Assembly: GCF_965208895.1 (NCBI RefSeq) | Contig: NZ_OZ242363.1 | Location: 310,001 to 374,000 of the forward strand | Length of the DNA: 64,000 bases | From: Poriferisodalis sp965208895 | GTDB lineage: Bacteria; Actinomycetota; Acidimicrobiia; Acidimicrobiales; Poriferisodalaceae | Reading direction: 5' to 3' | In this document: positions 25,759 through 34,319 of the stretch, one piece after another | Position numbering within the stretch: position 1 is the stretch's first letter | Layout: every line of letters begins with the position of its first letter | Position numbers and translations under genes: made by a program | Notes under the pieces: generated by a model | The model's database searches: none | The model's input: the letters and a program-made list of their open reading frames with translations, nothing else | What the model was told of the DNA's origin: nothing

Positions 25759-27150
25759 GTGGACGACAAGCAGTATTGGCAGCAGGTGAAGCGACCCAGC
25801 GTGCCCGGTCGCCCGCCAGAGAAGCCCACGGCCCATTGCGGCACGCTCCACTCGACGAGCAAGTGGGGTCCCCACTACTGCGCGTGCGGCTCGGTCGCCA
25901 AGTGCCACATCGAGCCGGACGCAGCTACCTACAAGGTGTGCCCCAGGACAAGCGAGGTTGTGTGGGTGGGACCGCCGATCCAGCGCAGCGATGGGAACAA
26001 AGTGGTGAACAGGGTGGTCAAGGCCACAGGGTCGCCCAGCTTCGAGGTCGGCGACGAGTTTCGTAGCGCGGACATCAGAAAGCAGAATCAACATGTCGCG
26101 GAGCATGGCGTCGACCCCGATCCCAGAGATGTCGAGTCGTCGTCTGACGATGCAGATGACCTCCGGAGTCGCTTGGAGAGCGCCGCACGCTCCCTGCTGT
26201 GCGACGTCAGCTTTCTTGAGGAAATCGTGGCATTGCTCAAGGACAAGGGGCAGGTGATTCTGTACGGGCCGCCTGGAACCGGCAAGACGTATTTCGCACG
26301 CCGATTGGCGTGGGCGCTCACGGATATCGCAGACGATGAGGACTACGGGGAAAATGGTCCGTACTCGTTGGTGCAGTTTCACCCGGCGTATTCGTATGAG
26401 GATTTCTTCGAGGGGTTCCGGCCGGCCGTCGACGATGACGGCAACATGACGTACCAGCTGACTTCGGGACCTCTTGTGAGGCTTGCCGAGCGCGCCGCGG
26501 AGAACCCGGACGAGCAGCATGTAATGGTGATCGACGAGATCAACCGTGCGAACTTGCCGCGGGTGTTGGGCGAATTGCTCTACCTGCTGGAGTATCGCAG
26601 CGAGTGGACTCAGACGCAGTACCGGCCGGTCGACGGATTTGTGCTGCCTTCCAACTTGTGGTTCATCGCAACGATGAACACGGCCGACCGGTCGATCGCG
26701 CTGATTGACGCCGCAATGCGTCGCCGGTTCCATTTTGTGCCGTTCTTCCCGAACCGCCCGCCGACGCAGGGTCTGCTTCGACGGTGGACGCAGCACAACG
26801 CGCCCGAGCAAGCGTGGGTGGCCGAGATGTTGGACAGAGTCAACAGCGAACTCGAACAAGCGCTCGGCGGCGACCACCTGCTGATCGGCCCGAGCCACTT
26901 CATGAAGCCCGGCCTGGACGTCGAGGGGCTACAGCGCATCTGGAAGTACAACATTGAGCCGCTGATCGAGGACCAGCTTTTCGGCCGTCAAGATGCCATC
27001 GACAGCTTCCGCTTCGATGCGGTCCGGACACGGCACGGCTCCGGGGCGACTTCTTCAGGTACTGAACGCGAACAGTCGGATGGGCCTGCTGGTGATGAAG
27101 TGCAACCGTCCAACGACGGCGACCGCGTTGACAGTCGGGACGGTGGATAG
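25759..27150 (+). CDS. mcrB: McrB-type restriction NTPase 2
   Basis: The 463-residue protein shares a nearly identical AAA core with the first copy: GPPGTGKT, VMVIDEINRANLPR and MNTADRS. The N-terminal 130 residues differ; they contain Cys residues in HYCACGSVAKCH and YKVCP that could bind zinc, but no known domain is clear. It lacks the recombinase-like and EVE-like parts of copy 1, although VAEHGVDPDPRD is related to copy 1 just before the AAA domain. GTG 25759 is chosen from the leaderless promoter; the longer open frame upstream overlaps the pseudogene. The McrC gene begins directly after the stop codon. Confidence 0.85.
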   Translation: MDDKQYWQQVKRPSVPGRPPEKPTAHCGTLHSTSKWGPHYCACGSVAKCHIEPDAATYKVCPRTSEVVWVGPPIQRSDGNKVVNRVVKATGSPSFEVGDEFRSADIRKQNQHVAEHGVDPDPRDVESSSDDADDLRSRLESAARSLLCDVSFLEEIVALLKDKGQVILYGPPGTGKTYFARRLAWALTDIADDEDYGENGPYSLVQFHPAYSYEDFFEGFRPAVDDDGNMTYQLTSGPLVRLAERAAENPDEQHVMVIDEINRANLPRVLGELLYLLEYRSEWTQTQYRPVDGFVLPSNLWFIATMNTADRSIALIDAAMRRRFHFVPFFPNRPPTQGLLRRWTQHNAPEQAWVAEMLDRVNSELEQALGGDHLLIGPSHFMKPGLDVEGLQRIWKYNIEPLIEDQLFGRQDAIDSFRFDAVRTRHGSGATSSGTEREQSDGPAGDEVQPSNDGDRVDSRDGG

Positions 27151-28536
27151 GTGTCGGACGTAGCAACCTCAACCGGCTCAACAGCCGCTGAGACGGCGAC
27201 CGATGCCGGCGAGAACCAGCATGTCCTGCTTCACGAGTGGAGCACCGACCGCTTGCGTCTCGACGATGAAGTGGCTCGTCGACTTGGGGAGACACCGTGG
27301 GTGTCGGTGGCTACTGACCGGGAGCCTGGCTGGTGGAAGGCATCGACGCGGCAGTGGGTGGGTGCATTCACGCTGGACGATCTGCGCATCATCGTGCGGC
27401 CGAAGATCAAGCCTGAGAACTTGTTCTTTTTGCTGGAGGTGGGGTTGCCGCCTGAGGCGTGGCAGGCCGAGGCCATCGACTACGCCACCACCGACGAACT
27501 GCTGCCGGCGTTGGTGTCGTTCTTCGCTCGCACTGCCGAGACCACGTTGGCGCGTGGGTTGTTCCACCACTACCGGCACGAAGAGGATGACCTGCTCGCG
27601 CTGCGGGGTCGCATCGACTTCGTGCGCCAGTTCCGGCGGGGCGGAGTGCTGGTGCCGATGGCGTGCTCATGGGACGACTTCACCGCCGACGTCGACGAGA
27701 ACCGCTGCCTGACCGCAGCAATCCAGCTTGCGCTGCGAGTGCCCGACGTGCCCCACGACGACCGGCGCCGGCTGCGGCGGCTGCTCGGCGCCCTCGACGG
27801 CGTGGCCGAACCCACGGCGCCGACGGCACTGGAGCGCCTCGATCGCATCCAATACACCCGGCTCAATGAGCACTACCGGCCGGCCTTGCAGCTAGCGCGG
27901 CTGATCTTGGCCAACTGCACGCTGCAGGACCAACACGGCGACACCGCCGCGTCGGCATTCATGGTGGACATGAATCAGCTATTCGAGCAGTTCGTCACTT
28001 CCCGACTACAGCGTGAACTTCGCGGACGGCTCGAGGTCGCGGCTCAATTGCGGCCGCATCTCGACATTGAGGAACGAGTACAGATCAGACCAGACCTCAC
28101 CTTGCGCAGCCATGGCGAGACCGTCGGCGTCGCCGACCTCAAGTACAAGCTCACCGACAGCGACGCGAACGCAGCGGGCGCTGCCGCACCCCTCGCACGC
28201 CACGGCGACTACTACCAACTCCTGGCCTACACCACAGCACTGGGCCTGAGCGAAGGCACCCTTATCTACTGCGCTGACGTCAACCGAGACGAAGGCGTCG
28301 GCCGACGTGATGGTTTCCTCGGCCCGGATCGAACGGTCAGCAGCGCCACCGACACTGCTGGGGAGCAACGTTCGGCGGTGGAATTGGACGCGTCCACGAT
28401 CACCGTGCAGCACCTCGGCACGAAGCTTCACACCGTCGCTATCGACCTGTCCGGCAGCTCCAGCGACATCGATGCCCAGATCACAGCCCTCGCGTGCCAC
28501 CTCGCGAGATCGGCGAAACGCTCAGTCGCCTCTTGA
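27151..28536 (+). CDS. mcrC: McrC-type restriction subunit (5-methylcytosine restriction component)
   Basis: The 461-residue protein fits McrC, the nuclease partner of McrB. The N-terminal segment ends with LDDLRIIVRPKIKPENLFFLLE, a typical McrC beta region. The C-terminal PD-(D/E)xK nuclease is visible as IRPDLTLRSHGETVGVADLKYK (about 309-330), with DYYQLLAYTTALG after it. GTG 27151 follows the McrB stop codon immediately, so the two are coupled. Its 3' end overlaps that of the convergent VapC gene by 15 bp. An insertion of about 35 residues near 385-420 is acidic and Ser/Thr-rich. Confidence 0.85.
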   Translation: MSDVATSTGSTAAETATDAGENQHVLLHEWSTDRLRLDDEVARRLGETPWVSVATDREPGWWKASTRQWVGAFTLDDLRIIVRPKIKPENLFFLLEVGLPPEAWQAEAIDYATTDELLPALVSFFARTAETTLARGLFHHYRHEEDDLLALRGRIDFVRQFRRGGVLVPMACSWDDFTADVDENRCLTAAIQLALRVPDVPHDDRRRLRRLLGALDGVAEPTAPTALERLDRIQYTRLNEHYRPALQLARLILANCTLQDQHGDTAASAFMVDMNQLFEQFVTSRLQRELRGRLEVAAQLRPHLDIEERVQIRPDLTLRSHGETVGVADLKYKLTDSDANAAGAAAPLARHGDYYQLLAYTTALGLSEGTLIYCADVNRDEGVGRRDGFLGPDRTVSSATDTAGEQRSAVELDASTITVQHLGTKLHTVAIDLSGSSSDIDAQITALACHLARSAKRSVAS

Positions 28537-28935
28537 GTTCGCACCGGGCGAGGCCGTGCGCATGTCCAGAGCCGTAGCCGCGGCGAGCTGACGAGCGTCG
28601 TAGCTCACGAGTCCAGCAAGGTCATCACCGATCTCCAGTGCGCAGGCGAGGTAGATGGCGTCAAGGGAACGAAGATGGCGGCCGGGCATTCGGCCCGCGG
28701 AATCCAGCACCGACGCCGTCAGATCGACCAAGTGCGTCTCGGCGAGCAGTCTTTCGCAGCGGTGTCGTGTTACTGCGTCATCGTGTGCAAATGCTCGTCG
28801 TGCCTCGGTGAGTAACAGCGCGCTCGACGCGAAGAGGCGCCGTCTCACCCAACCGCGCAATACAGCGGTTTCGGCTTCTGGCCTGATGAGCTTGACGAAG
28901 GCAGATGCGTCAAGAACCCAAACCTCACCGTTCAT
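28522..28935 (-). CDS. vapC: VapC-type PIN-domain toxin
   Basis: The 137-residue PIN-domain ribonuclease would cleave RNA in the absence of its antitoxin. Acidic active-site residues are visible in VWVLDASAFVK (Asp9), LLTEARRAF and RSLDAIYLACAL, and SYDARQLAA is the last. Length is normal. The start overlaps the antitoxin gene by 11 bp. Confidence 0.88.
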   Translation of the reverse strand: MNGEVWVLDASAFVKLIRPEAETAVLRGWVRRRLFASSALLLTEARRAFAHDDAVTRHRCERLLAETHLVDLTASVLDSAGRMPGRHLRSLDAIYLACALEIGDDLAGLVSYDARQLAAATALDMRTASPGANSRGD

Positions 28936-29215
28936 CTTGACGCAGCTCTGCGAGTCGCTTGCTCCCCGCCAGCGTCCCCGACGGGGCCGCGGGCAACGGA
29001 GGCAGTTCCTCTAGCGCCGCTGCCAGGCCCCGCACACCGCACTGGACGAGTCCACGATCGACGAGTCGTCCCAATGGATCGTCGTCGCCCGGCAACGGTC
29101 CGAGCAGAGCGAGAGGCTCGCCGTACCGCGTGATCTCGAACGACTCACCCTCTCCGGCCCGGCTGAGCAACTCACCGGTATTGTGCAGCAACTGGCTGAC
29201 GTTGATCCGCTCCAT
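28925..29215 (-). CDS. vapB: VapB/Phd-type antitoxin
   Basis: The 96-residue protein begins RINVSQLLHNTGELLSRAGEGESFEITRYGEPLALLGP-like, the Phd/YefM fold that binds operator DNA; the Pro/Leu-rich C-terminal part would mask the PIN toxin. It precedes and overlaps vapC, as in typical pairs. ATG 29215 is supported by TACTGT 7 nt upstream. Confidence 0.85.
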   Translation of the reverse strand: MERINVSQLLHNTGELLSRAGEGESFEITRYGEPLALLGPLPGDDDPLGRLVDRGLVQCGVRGLAAALEELPPLPAAPSGTLAGSKRLAELRQDER

Positions 29216-29228
29216 GAGGGAAACAGTA
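29216..29228 (-). promoter_or_regulatory. Leaderless -10 element (TACTGT) of the vapBC pair
   Basis: On the minus strand TACTGT (29228-29223) is 7 nt before ATG 29215. Confidence 0.55.
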
Positions 29229-29297
29229 GCGATAGATGCGCGGGTGCAGTCCTGCGATTATCGAAACCTCAAGCCGAGTCTGCAAGGGCGAGCATGG

Positions 29298-30248
29298 TCA
29301 TGAGCAGCGTGCGCCCGACGGCGGCGGGCGGTGGCGGTCGAGGAGGCTGTTGAGTTCGGCGCCGGCGAGCAGGCCCATCGCCAGCAGGTACAGCCACAGC
29401 AGCAGGCTGAGCGCTCCGCCGAGCAGGCCGAATACGGCGTTGACGCCATTGGAAGCGAGCCGCAGGTATACGCCGAATCCGCCTGAGACGGCCAGCCACC
29501 ACGCCGTCGCCAACAGTGCTCCTGGCACCTCCCGTCGCCATCTGAGCTTGTGAAGCGGCGCGATCCGGTACACCGTCGCCGCCCAAGCGACGACGGCCAC
29601 GAATACGACTGGCCAGCGCAGCCAGTCCCACGCCGTGCTGAATGAGCGGCCCGCGCCCAGCCGGTCTGCCAGCTCGGAGCCGCCGCCGAACAGCGGTCCG
29701 ACGACCAGCATTGTCGCCACCACGACGGCAACCACCAGCGTCAACAGGGTCAGGGCAAAGCCCACGAGCCGGGTCGACAGCCAACTGCGAGCGCCGTGAT
29801 GGCCGCGTGTCACGTTCAAGGCACGGACGACGGCGATGAAGCCGCGCGAAGACGCATACGCAGCCACCGCCACGCCGACGGTGATGACCCGTGCGTCGGA
29901 ACGGTCGAACAGATCGGCCACGGTGGCGTCGAGCGTGTTCTGATCACCGAACGTGTTGCTGATCTGTTGAAGCAGCCAAGCCTCGGTATCGGCGGCTGCG
30001 CTTTGGCCGATGAGGACATCGAGCGAGCCCAGCGCCGCCGCGAAGACTATGACCGCCGGGAACAGCCCCAGTAGGGCAAAGAAGGCGATCTCCGCTGACA
30101 GCCCGCCGATGCGCTTGGCCGCCCAATCCTGGCGGGTCTCGTTGATGATGTTCAAGACGTTGCGTGTCAGCGAGCGGGGCGGCGTGGTGTCTCCGGCTGC
30201 GTCTGCTGTCGCGTTGGGCGGCGTGGTGTCTTCGGCTGCGTTTGCCAT
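29298..30248 (-). CDS. YihY/BrkB-family membrane protein
   Basis: The 316-residue protein matches the YihY/virulence factor BrkB family, integral membrane proteins of unclear function once mislabelled RNase BN. About six membrane segments are visible, from ISAEIAFFALLGLFPAVIVF-like at about 50 to LGGALSLLLWLYLLAMGLLAG near the end, and the family pattern AGAELNSLLDRH closes the core. ATG 30248 is the conventional start. The frame stays open upstream to a CTG (30347-30345) that overlaps the stop of the acyl-CoA ligase as CTGA; that start would add 33 residues. A 39-bp tandem repeat encodes the Ala/Asp/Thr-rich N-terminus. Confidence 0.85.
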   Translation of the reverse strand: MANAAEDTTPPNATADAAGDTTPPRSLTRNVLNIINETRQDWAAKRIGGLSAEIAFFALLGLFPAVIVFAAALGSLDVLIGQSAAADTEAWLLQQISNTFGDQNTLDATVADLFDRSDARVITVGVAVAAYASSRGFIAVVRALNVTRGHHGARSWLSTRLVGFALTLLTLVVAVVVATMLVVGPLFGGGSELADRLGAGRSFSTAWDWLRWPVVFVAVVAWAATVYRIAPLHKLRWRREVPGALLATAWWLAVSGGFGVYLRLASNGVNAVFGLLGGALSLLLWLYLLAMGLLAGAELNSLLDRHRPPPSGARCS

Positions 30249-30297
30249 CGCGTTGGACGGTGCGGTGTCTTCGGCTGCAGATTCGGTCGTGCGATGT
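30181..30297. repeat. Three 39-bp tandem repeats at the 5' end of the BrkB-like gene
   Basis: Units at 30181-30219, 30220-30258 and 30259-30297 encode 13-residue repeats related to AAEDTTPPNA. The third unit lies upstream of ATG 30248 but is in the same open frame, which supports an earlier start codon. Confidence 0.85.
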
Positions 30298-30343
30298 CGC
30301 GCTTCGCCCCGGGCTGAACCCTCCGTCGCGTGGCCCTTGTTAC

Positions 30344-31846
30344 TCAGGGTGAGTCAGCCTTCACAAGCCCGGCGGCCCGGGCGACGAGGCCGTTGCGGTC
30401 GATTTTCGCCGTCGAGGCCAGTGGGATTTCCTCGACAAACCAGACATGGCGAGGGTGTGCATAGGCGGGTCCGTTGGCCAGCGCGTACTGCTTTACCTCG
30501 TCGACCGTCAGCGTGCGGCCGGGTTCGACACGCACAAAGGCCGCCGGGAGCTGTCCCTTCAGCTCGTCGGGCACCGGGACGACCACGGCTTGGTGCACCG
30601 CAGGGTGCTTCTCGAGCATCTGCTCGACGGCGTCGGGGTAGATGTTCTCGCCGGCGCACACGAACATGTCGTCGACGCGGCCGACGAAATAATAGAAGCC
30701 GTCGGTGTCACGGGTCATCAGATCGCCCGTGTGGTACCAGCCGTCGGTCAGCCGTTCGGACGTGACCTCGGGCAGGTTGTGATAGCCGGTCATGACACCG
30801 GGGGAGCGCACCCACAGCTCGCCGGCATCGCTGTCGGTGCCCGTGTTCGGGTCGACCAACCGCAACTCGACCTTGGGGTGCTGGTGGCCGACGGAGATCT
30901 TGGGCCGCGGCTTGCCCTCGGGATGAGGGCCGAACTCAAGCACGGCCTCGGTGGTGCCATAACCGTTGGAGACGACTGCCCCCGGGAGCAGCCGCTGCAC
31001 GTCGTCGAACAGGGCCTCAGTCAGCGGGGCCGAGCCGATGAATGCGCGCTGCACCGAGGACAAGTCGGGCACCTCCTGGCCGGCGGCAACCCGGGAGGCG
31101 ATCTCGGCGGTGACAAGGGCGAACATCGTCGGTACGCCTGAGCACATCGTGACGTTGTGATCTGCGATGGCATCGATGTACCCCGAGGCGGTGAAGCCCG
31201 GTAGGAGAACTACGGTGCCGCCGTTTGCGAACGCCAGCTTGGACGACATGGAAGCGTTCTTGTGGTAAAGCGGGGCGGAGACGAGCATGACCTCGCCCGG
31301 CATCGCAGCGCCGTACTCGAGCACCGTGAAGGTGACGTTGCGATGGGTCAGCAGGACGCCCTTGGGCCGGCCCGTCGAGCCCGAGGTGTAGATCTGCACG
31401 GCGATGTCGTCGTCGTGGACATCGGCTGCGGTGCTCAACGGCTGATGAGCCGTCACGGCATCCCATTCGGGGGTGCCGATGACGATGTGCGGCATGCCCG
31501 GGGGCACCAGCGAAGCGTGCTCCGCATCGGAGATGACCAGTTGAACATCGGCGTCGTCGAGGATGTACGCCTGGGTCTCGGCGGGAAGCCGAGTGTTGAG
31601 CGGCACGAACACCAACCCGGCTGCCGGGGCGCCGAACATCACGTCGTAGTACTGGCCGCAGTTGGCAGCGAGCAGCCCGACCCTCGTGAACGGTGCCAGC
31701 CCCCGGGCGGCCAGGCCTGCCCCGCAGCGCAGCGCCCGGTCCCGGAGTTGGCCGGCCGTGACGTGCTCAGGCGGTGACGCCGACCGGTCGATGAGCACGA
31801 CGGCATCATCGTGGGGCGCACGTTCAAGCAATTCGGCGACGTTCAT
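30344..31846 (-). CDS. AMP-forming acyl-CoA synthetase (fatty acid-CoA ligase)
   Basis: The 500-residue adenylate-forming enzyme would activate a carboxylic acid to its CoA thioester. The ATP motif is YTSGSTGRPKGVLLTH (about 151-166), followed by NGYGTTE, the GWYHTGDL hinge region and a C-terminal KIDRNGL with the catalytic Lys. Overall layout and length fit medium/long-chain acyl-CoA ligases. An ATG at 31852 would add two residues. The substrate is unknown. Downstream, the BrkB-like gene may overlap its stop. Confidence 0.9.
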   Translation of the reverse strand: MNVAELLERAPHDDAVVLIDRSASPPEHVTAGQLRDRALRCGAGLAARGLAPFTRVGLLAANCGQYYDVMFGAPAAGLVFVPLNTRLPAETQAYILDDADVQLVISDAEHASLVPPGMPHIVIGTPEWDAVTAHQPLSTAADVHDDDIAVQIYTSGSTGRPKGVLLTHRNVTFTVLEYGAAMPGEVMLVSAPLYHKNASMSSKLAFANGGTVVLLPGFTASGYIDAIADHNVTMCSGVPTMFALVTAEIASRVAAGQEVPDLSSVQRAFIGSAPLTEALFDDVQRLLPGAVVSNGYGTTEAVLEFGPHPEGKPRPKISVGHQHPKVELRLVDPNTGTDSDAGELWVRSPGVMTGYHNLPEVTSERLTDGWYHTGDLMTRDTDGFYYFVGRVDDMFVCAGENIYPDAVEQMLEKHPAVHQAVVVPVPDELKGQLPAAFVRVEPGRTLTVDEVKQYALANGPAYAHPRHVWFVEEIPLASTAKIDRNGLVARAAGLVKADSP

Positions 31847-31947
31847 CGCCATCGCAGGCTACGACGGCGAGCTGTTGGTGACAGCGAGCTGTTGGTTGTT
31901 CGCGGCGTCGTGCTGCTGGCTGTTTGAGGTGGCCAGCCGCTAGCTGC

Positions 31948-34140
31948 CTACGACAGCTCGGATGCGGGTTCGGTTTCAGCTTCGGCGAGTGTGTCGGCAG
32001 CGATTGTGCTGTTGGGTGCAGACTCGACTTCGACGAGCGTGTCGAAGAAAGCCGCAGTTCCGACGTTGGCGTCGGGGTCGCCGCGTGTGGCGTTGGTGAG
32101 CACGTTGACGGTTCGCCCGGCCGCATCGCCGGCCCACCAACCGAACGGCACGGCGACGAGTCCCCGTTGCAATCGGTCGGTGATGGTCGCTTCGACGAAC
32201 AGCTCGCCCCGGTCGTTGAACACACGAACACGGTCGTCTTCGGCGATGCCGCGAGCTTCCGCGTCGTCGGAGCTGATCTCTAAGCGCGGTCGGGGCGGGT
32301 TCGGCAGGTGATGGGCAAATCCGCCGTAGAAACTGTTGAGGAACCGCTGGTGCTGCTTCGGGCTCATAAGCGACAGGGGATAGCGCCTGGCCAGCGCAGC
32401 GTCACCGCTCGGCGACTCCATGGCCGGCTGGTACCGAAGCGCGCCGAGTTGCAGAGGACCCAGATGTCGGAACGGTGCTGCGGCGTCGAGCGTTGCGCGG
32501 GGGGCAGCGTCACCGTTGTCGCCGGACGCGCTGGTGTTATCGGGCGCACCGGCCGCATCGGACAGCGGCCGGGGTGCAAGCGGCACCTCTCGCTCGGTCA
32601 ATGCAGACCAGCCGGGTGGCACGGCCAGTCGTGCCCAGCCCTCGCGCTCCAGCCTCTCGTAGGTGATGCCGTCGAGCCACGGGTGGCCGCTCGCCAGCAG
32701 GTCTCGTGCCACCCGTTCATCGCTGTCGGCGAGGCCGGGGCCATCAAGCTCCAGCGCGCCAGCGAGCCGGCGGAAGATCTCGTTGTTGGGCAGGCACTCG
32801 CCGACGGGGTCGATGGCGGGCAGGTTCAGCGACACATACAGGTGACCCCACGCATTCATCAGGTCGAGATGCTCGATCGCGGTGGTGGTCGGCAGCACGA
32901 TGTCGGCGTAGCGGGCAGTGTCGGTCATGAACTGCTCGATCACCACGGTGAACAGGTCATCGCGTTCGAGCCCGGCGATCACCCGGTTCTGGTCGGGTGC
33001 CACGACCGCCGGATTGCAGCCGTAGTTCACCAGCACGGTCACCGGCGGGTTCAAGCCGGCGTCAACTAGCACCTCGCCGAGCGCGGACGCATTCACGACA
33101 CGCTGCGGGCCCGCCGGCGGGGCAAGATCGGCCAGCGCCGTATCGAAGAACACCTGCGTCGACCGCATGTAGCCGACACCCGCCACTGCGGCCAACGCAG
33201 CCACAGACCGGTGGATGTCACGCCCGTGCTCGCGATGCTCCATGCCGATCAACGCACGCAGCACGGCCGGTTGCTCGTGCGCGATGCGGTGTGCCAGGCG
33301 AACGATGTCTGCCTCATCGAGGCCGGTGACGGCGGCCGCTTCGCCGAGGCTCAGCGAACGAGCCTCACTGCGCAGCTCCGGCCAGCCGCCGGCGCTGGCG
33401 GCCAGGCGCTCCTCGTCGATGAGACGCTCACGGTCGAGCACCCCGATCAGCCCGAGCACCAAGGCCACATCGGTGCCCGGACGCGGCTGAACATGCCAAT
33501 CGGCCCGCTGCGCTGTCATCGTGCCCACGGGATCGACCACGATCACCGTCGCCCCGCTGTTGCGAGCGGTCTCGATGTAGGGCCACATGTGGCGGTTGGT
33601 GAGCAGCGTGTTGGTGCCCCACAGCACGATGGTGCGGGCGCCGGCGATCTCTTCGGGATCGGCACCGAGCGGCAGCCCCAGCACATCGGCGGCGCCATAC
33701 CAGGCGGTGACGCCACAGAAGTGCCGGTTGAGCCTCGTGGCCCCCAGCGCGGCAAAGAAGCGCTCGGCCAGGACGCCCCGCTGCACGAGCCCTTGGGTGC
33801 CGTCCGACGAGTAGGGCAGCACCGTCTCGCCGCCATGGCGGGCGACGGCGGTGCTGATCCGCTCAGCGATCTCGGCGATCGCAGCGTCCCAACTAATCGG
33901 CTCAAAACGCCCTGCACCCTTGGAACCGCTTCGCCGCAGCGGCCGCAGCAGCCGGTCGGGGTGATACACCCGGTCGAGGAACGGGTTCACCTTCGGGCAG
34001 AGCTGTCCGTCGGTGAACGGATGGGCGGGATCGCCCCGCAGGTTCACGGCCACGCCGCCACGGACAGTGACCTCCCAGGCGCACGTATCGGGGCAATCGT
34101 GGTGGCACGCTCCGCGCACGACGGTCTCGGCGGCGCTCAT
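31948..34140 (-). CDS. Molybdopterin oxidoreductase (formate dehydrogenase/DMSO reductase family)
   Basis: The 730-residue protein belongs to the bis-MGD molybdenum enzymes. The N-terminal Cys motif CHHDCPDTC, with LCPK following about 26 residues later, would bind a [4Fe-4S] cluster. The first MGD-binding segment and VLWGTNTLLTNRH follow, and the C-terminal cap domain begins around LSLMSPKQHQRFLNS, with RVRVFNDRGEL. No Tat signal or electron-transfer subunit is adjacent, so it may be cytoplasmic. The catalytic ligand cannot be assigned safely. ATG 34140 lies in a 32-bp sequence that is duplicated 71 bp upstream. Confidence 0.85.
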   Translation of the reverse strand: MSAAETVVRGACHHDCPDTCAWEVTVRGGVAVNLRGDPAHPFTDGQLCPKVNPFLDRVYHPDRLLRPLRRSGSKGAGRFEPISWDAAIAEIAERISTAVARHGGETVLPYSSDGTQGLVQRGVLAERFFAALGATRLNRHFCGVTAWYGAADVLGLPLGADPEEIAGARTIVLWGTNTLLTNRHMWPYIETARNSGATVIVVDPVGTMTAQRADWHVQPRPGTDVALVLGLIGVLDRERLIDEERLAASAGGWPELRSEARSLSLGEAAAVTGLDEADIVRLAHRIAHEQPAVLRALIGMEHREHGRDIHRSVAALAAVAGVGYMRSTQVFFDTALADLAPPAGPQRVVNASALGEVLVDAGLNPPVTVLVNYGCNPAVVAPDQNRVIAGLERDDLFTVVIEQFMTDTARYADIVLPTTTAIEHLDLMNAWGHLYVSLNLPAIDPVGECLPNNEIFRRLAGALELDGPGLADSDERVARDLLASGHPWLDGITYERLEREGWARLAVPPGWSALTEREVPLAPRPLSDAAGAPDNTSASGDNGDAAPRATLDAAAPFRHLGPLQLGALRYQPAMESPSGDAALARRYPLSLMSPKQHQRFLNSFYGGFAHHLPNPPRPRLEISSDDAEARGIAEDDRVRVFNDRGELFVEATITDRLQRGLVAVPFGWWAGDAAGRTVNVLTNATRGDPDANVGTAAFFDTLVEVESAPNSTIAADTLAEAETEPASELS

Positions 34141-34158
34141 CCGAGGACGTCCCTGGGC
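34127..34158. repeat. 32-bp direct repeat, copy 1
   Basis: Positions 34127-34158 are identical to 34198-34229. This copy spans the start codon and ribosome-binding region of the molybdopterin oxidoreductase gene; the other copy lies in the divergent intergenic region. Confidence 0.9.
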
Positions 34159-34197
34159 CACGAGATTCGGTGTGGCGCTCCGCGGTGGCCGCAGATG

Positions 34198-34229
34198 TCG
34201 GCGGCGCTCATCCGAGGACGTCCCTGGGC
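34198..34229. repeat. 32-bp direct repeat, copy 2
   Basis: This is the upstream copy of 34127-34158, 71 bp away. It carries a second ATGAGCGCCGCCGA on the minus strand that is not followed by the enzyme sequence. Confidence 0.9.
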
Positions 34230-34249
34230 AGCAGCGAGTGCATCACCCC

Positions 34250-34255
34250 TAGCAT
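34250..34255 (+). promoter_or_regulatory. Possible -10 (TAGCAT) of the MFS transporter gene
   Basis: TAGCAT at 34250-34255 would give a leader of about 57 nt ahead of ATG 34320, which has a GAGG ribosome-binding site. Evidence is modest. Confidence 0.35.
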
Positions 34256-34319
34256 GGCGTATCGAAGCCGGGGCGCCCTCATCGGATTCCGGGCGCAGCC
34301 GGCACGAGGCGAACTGCCC

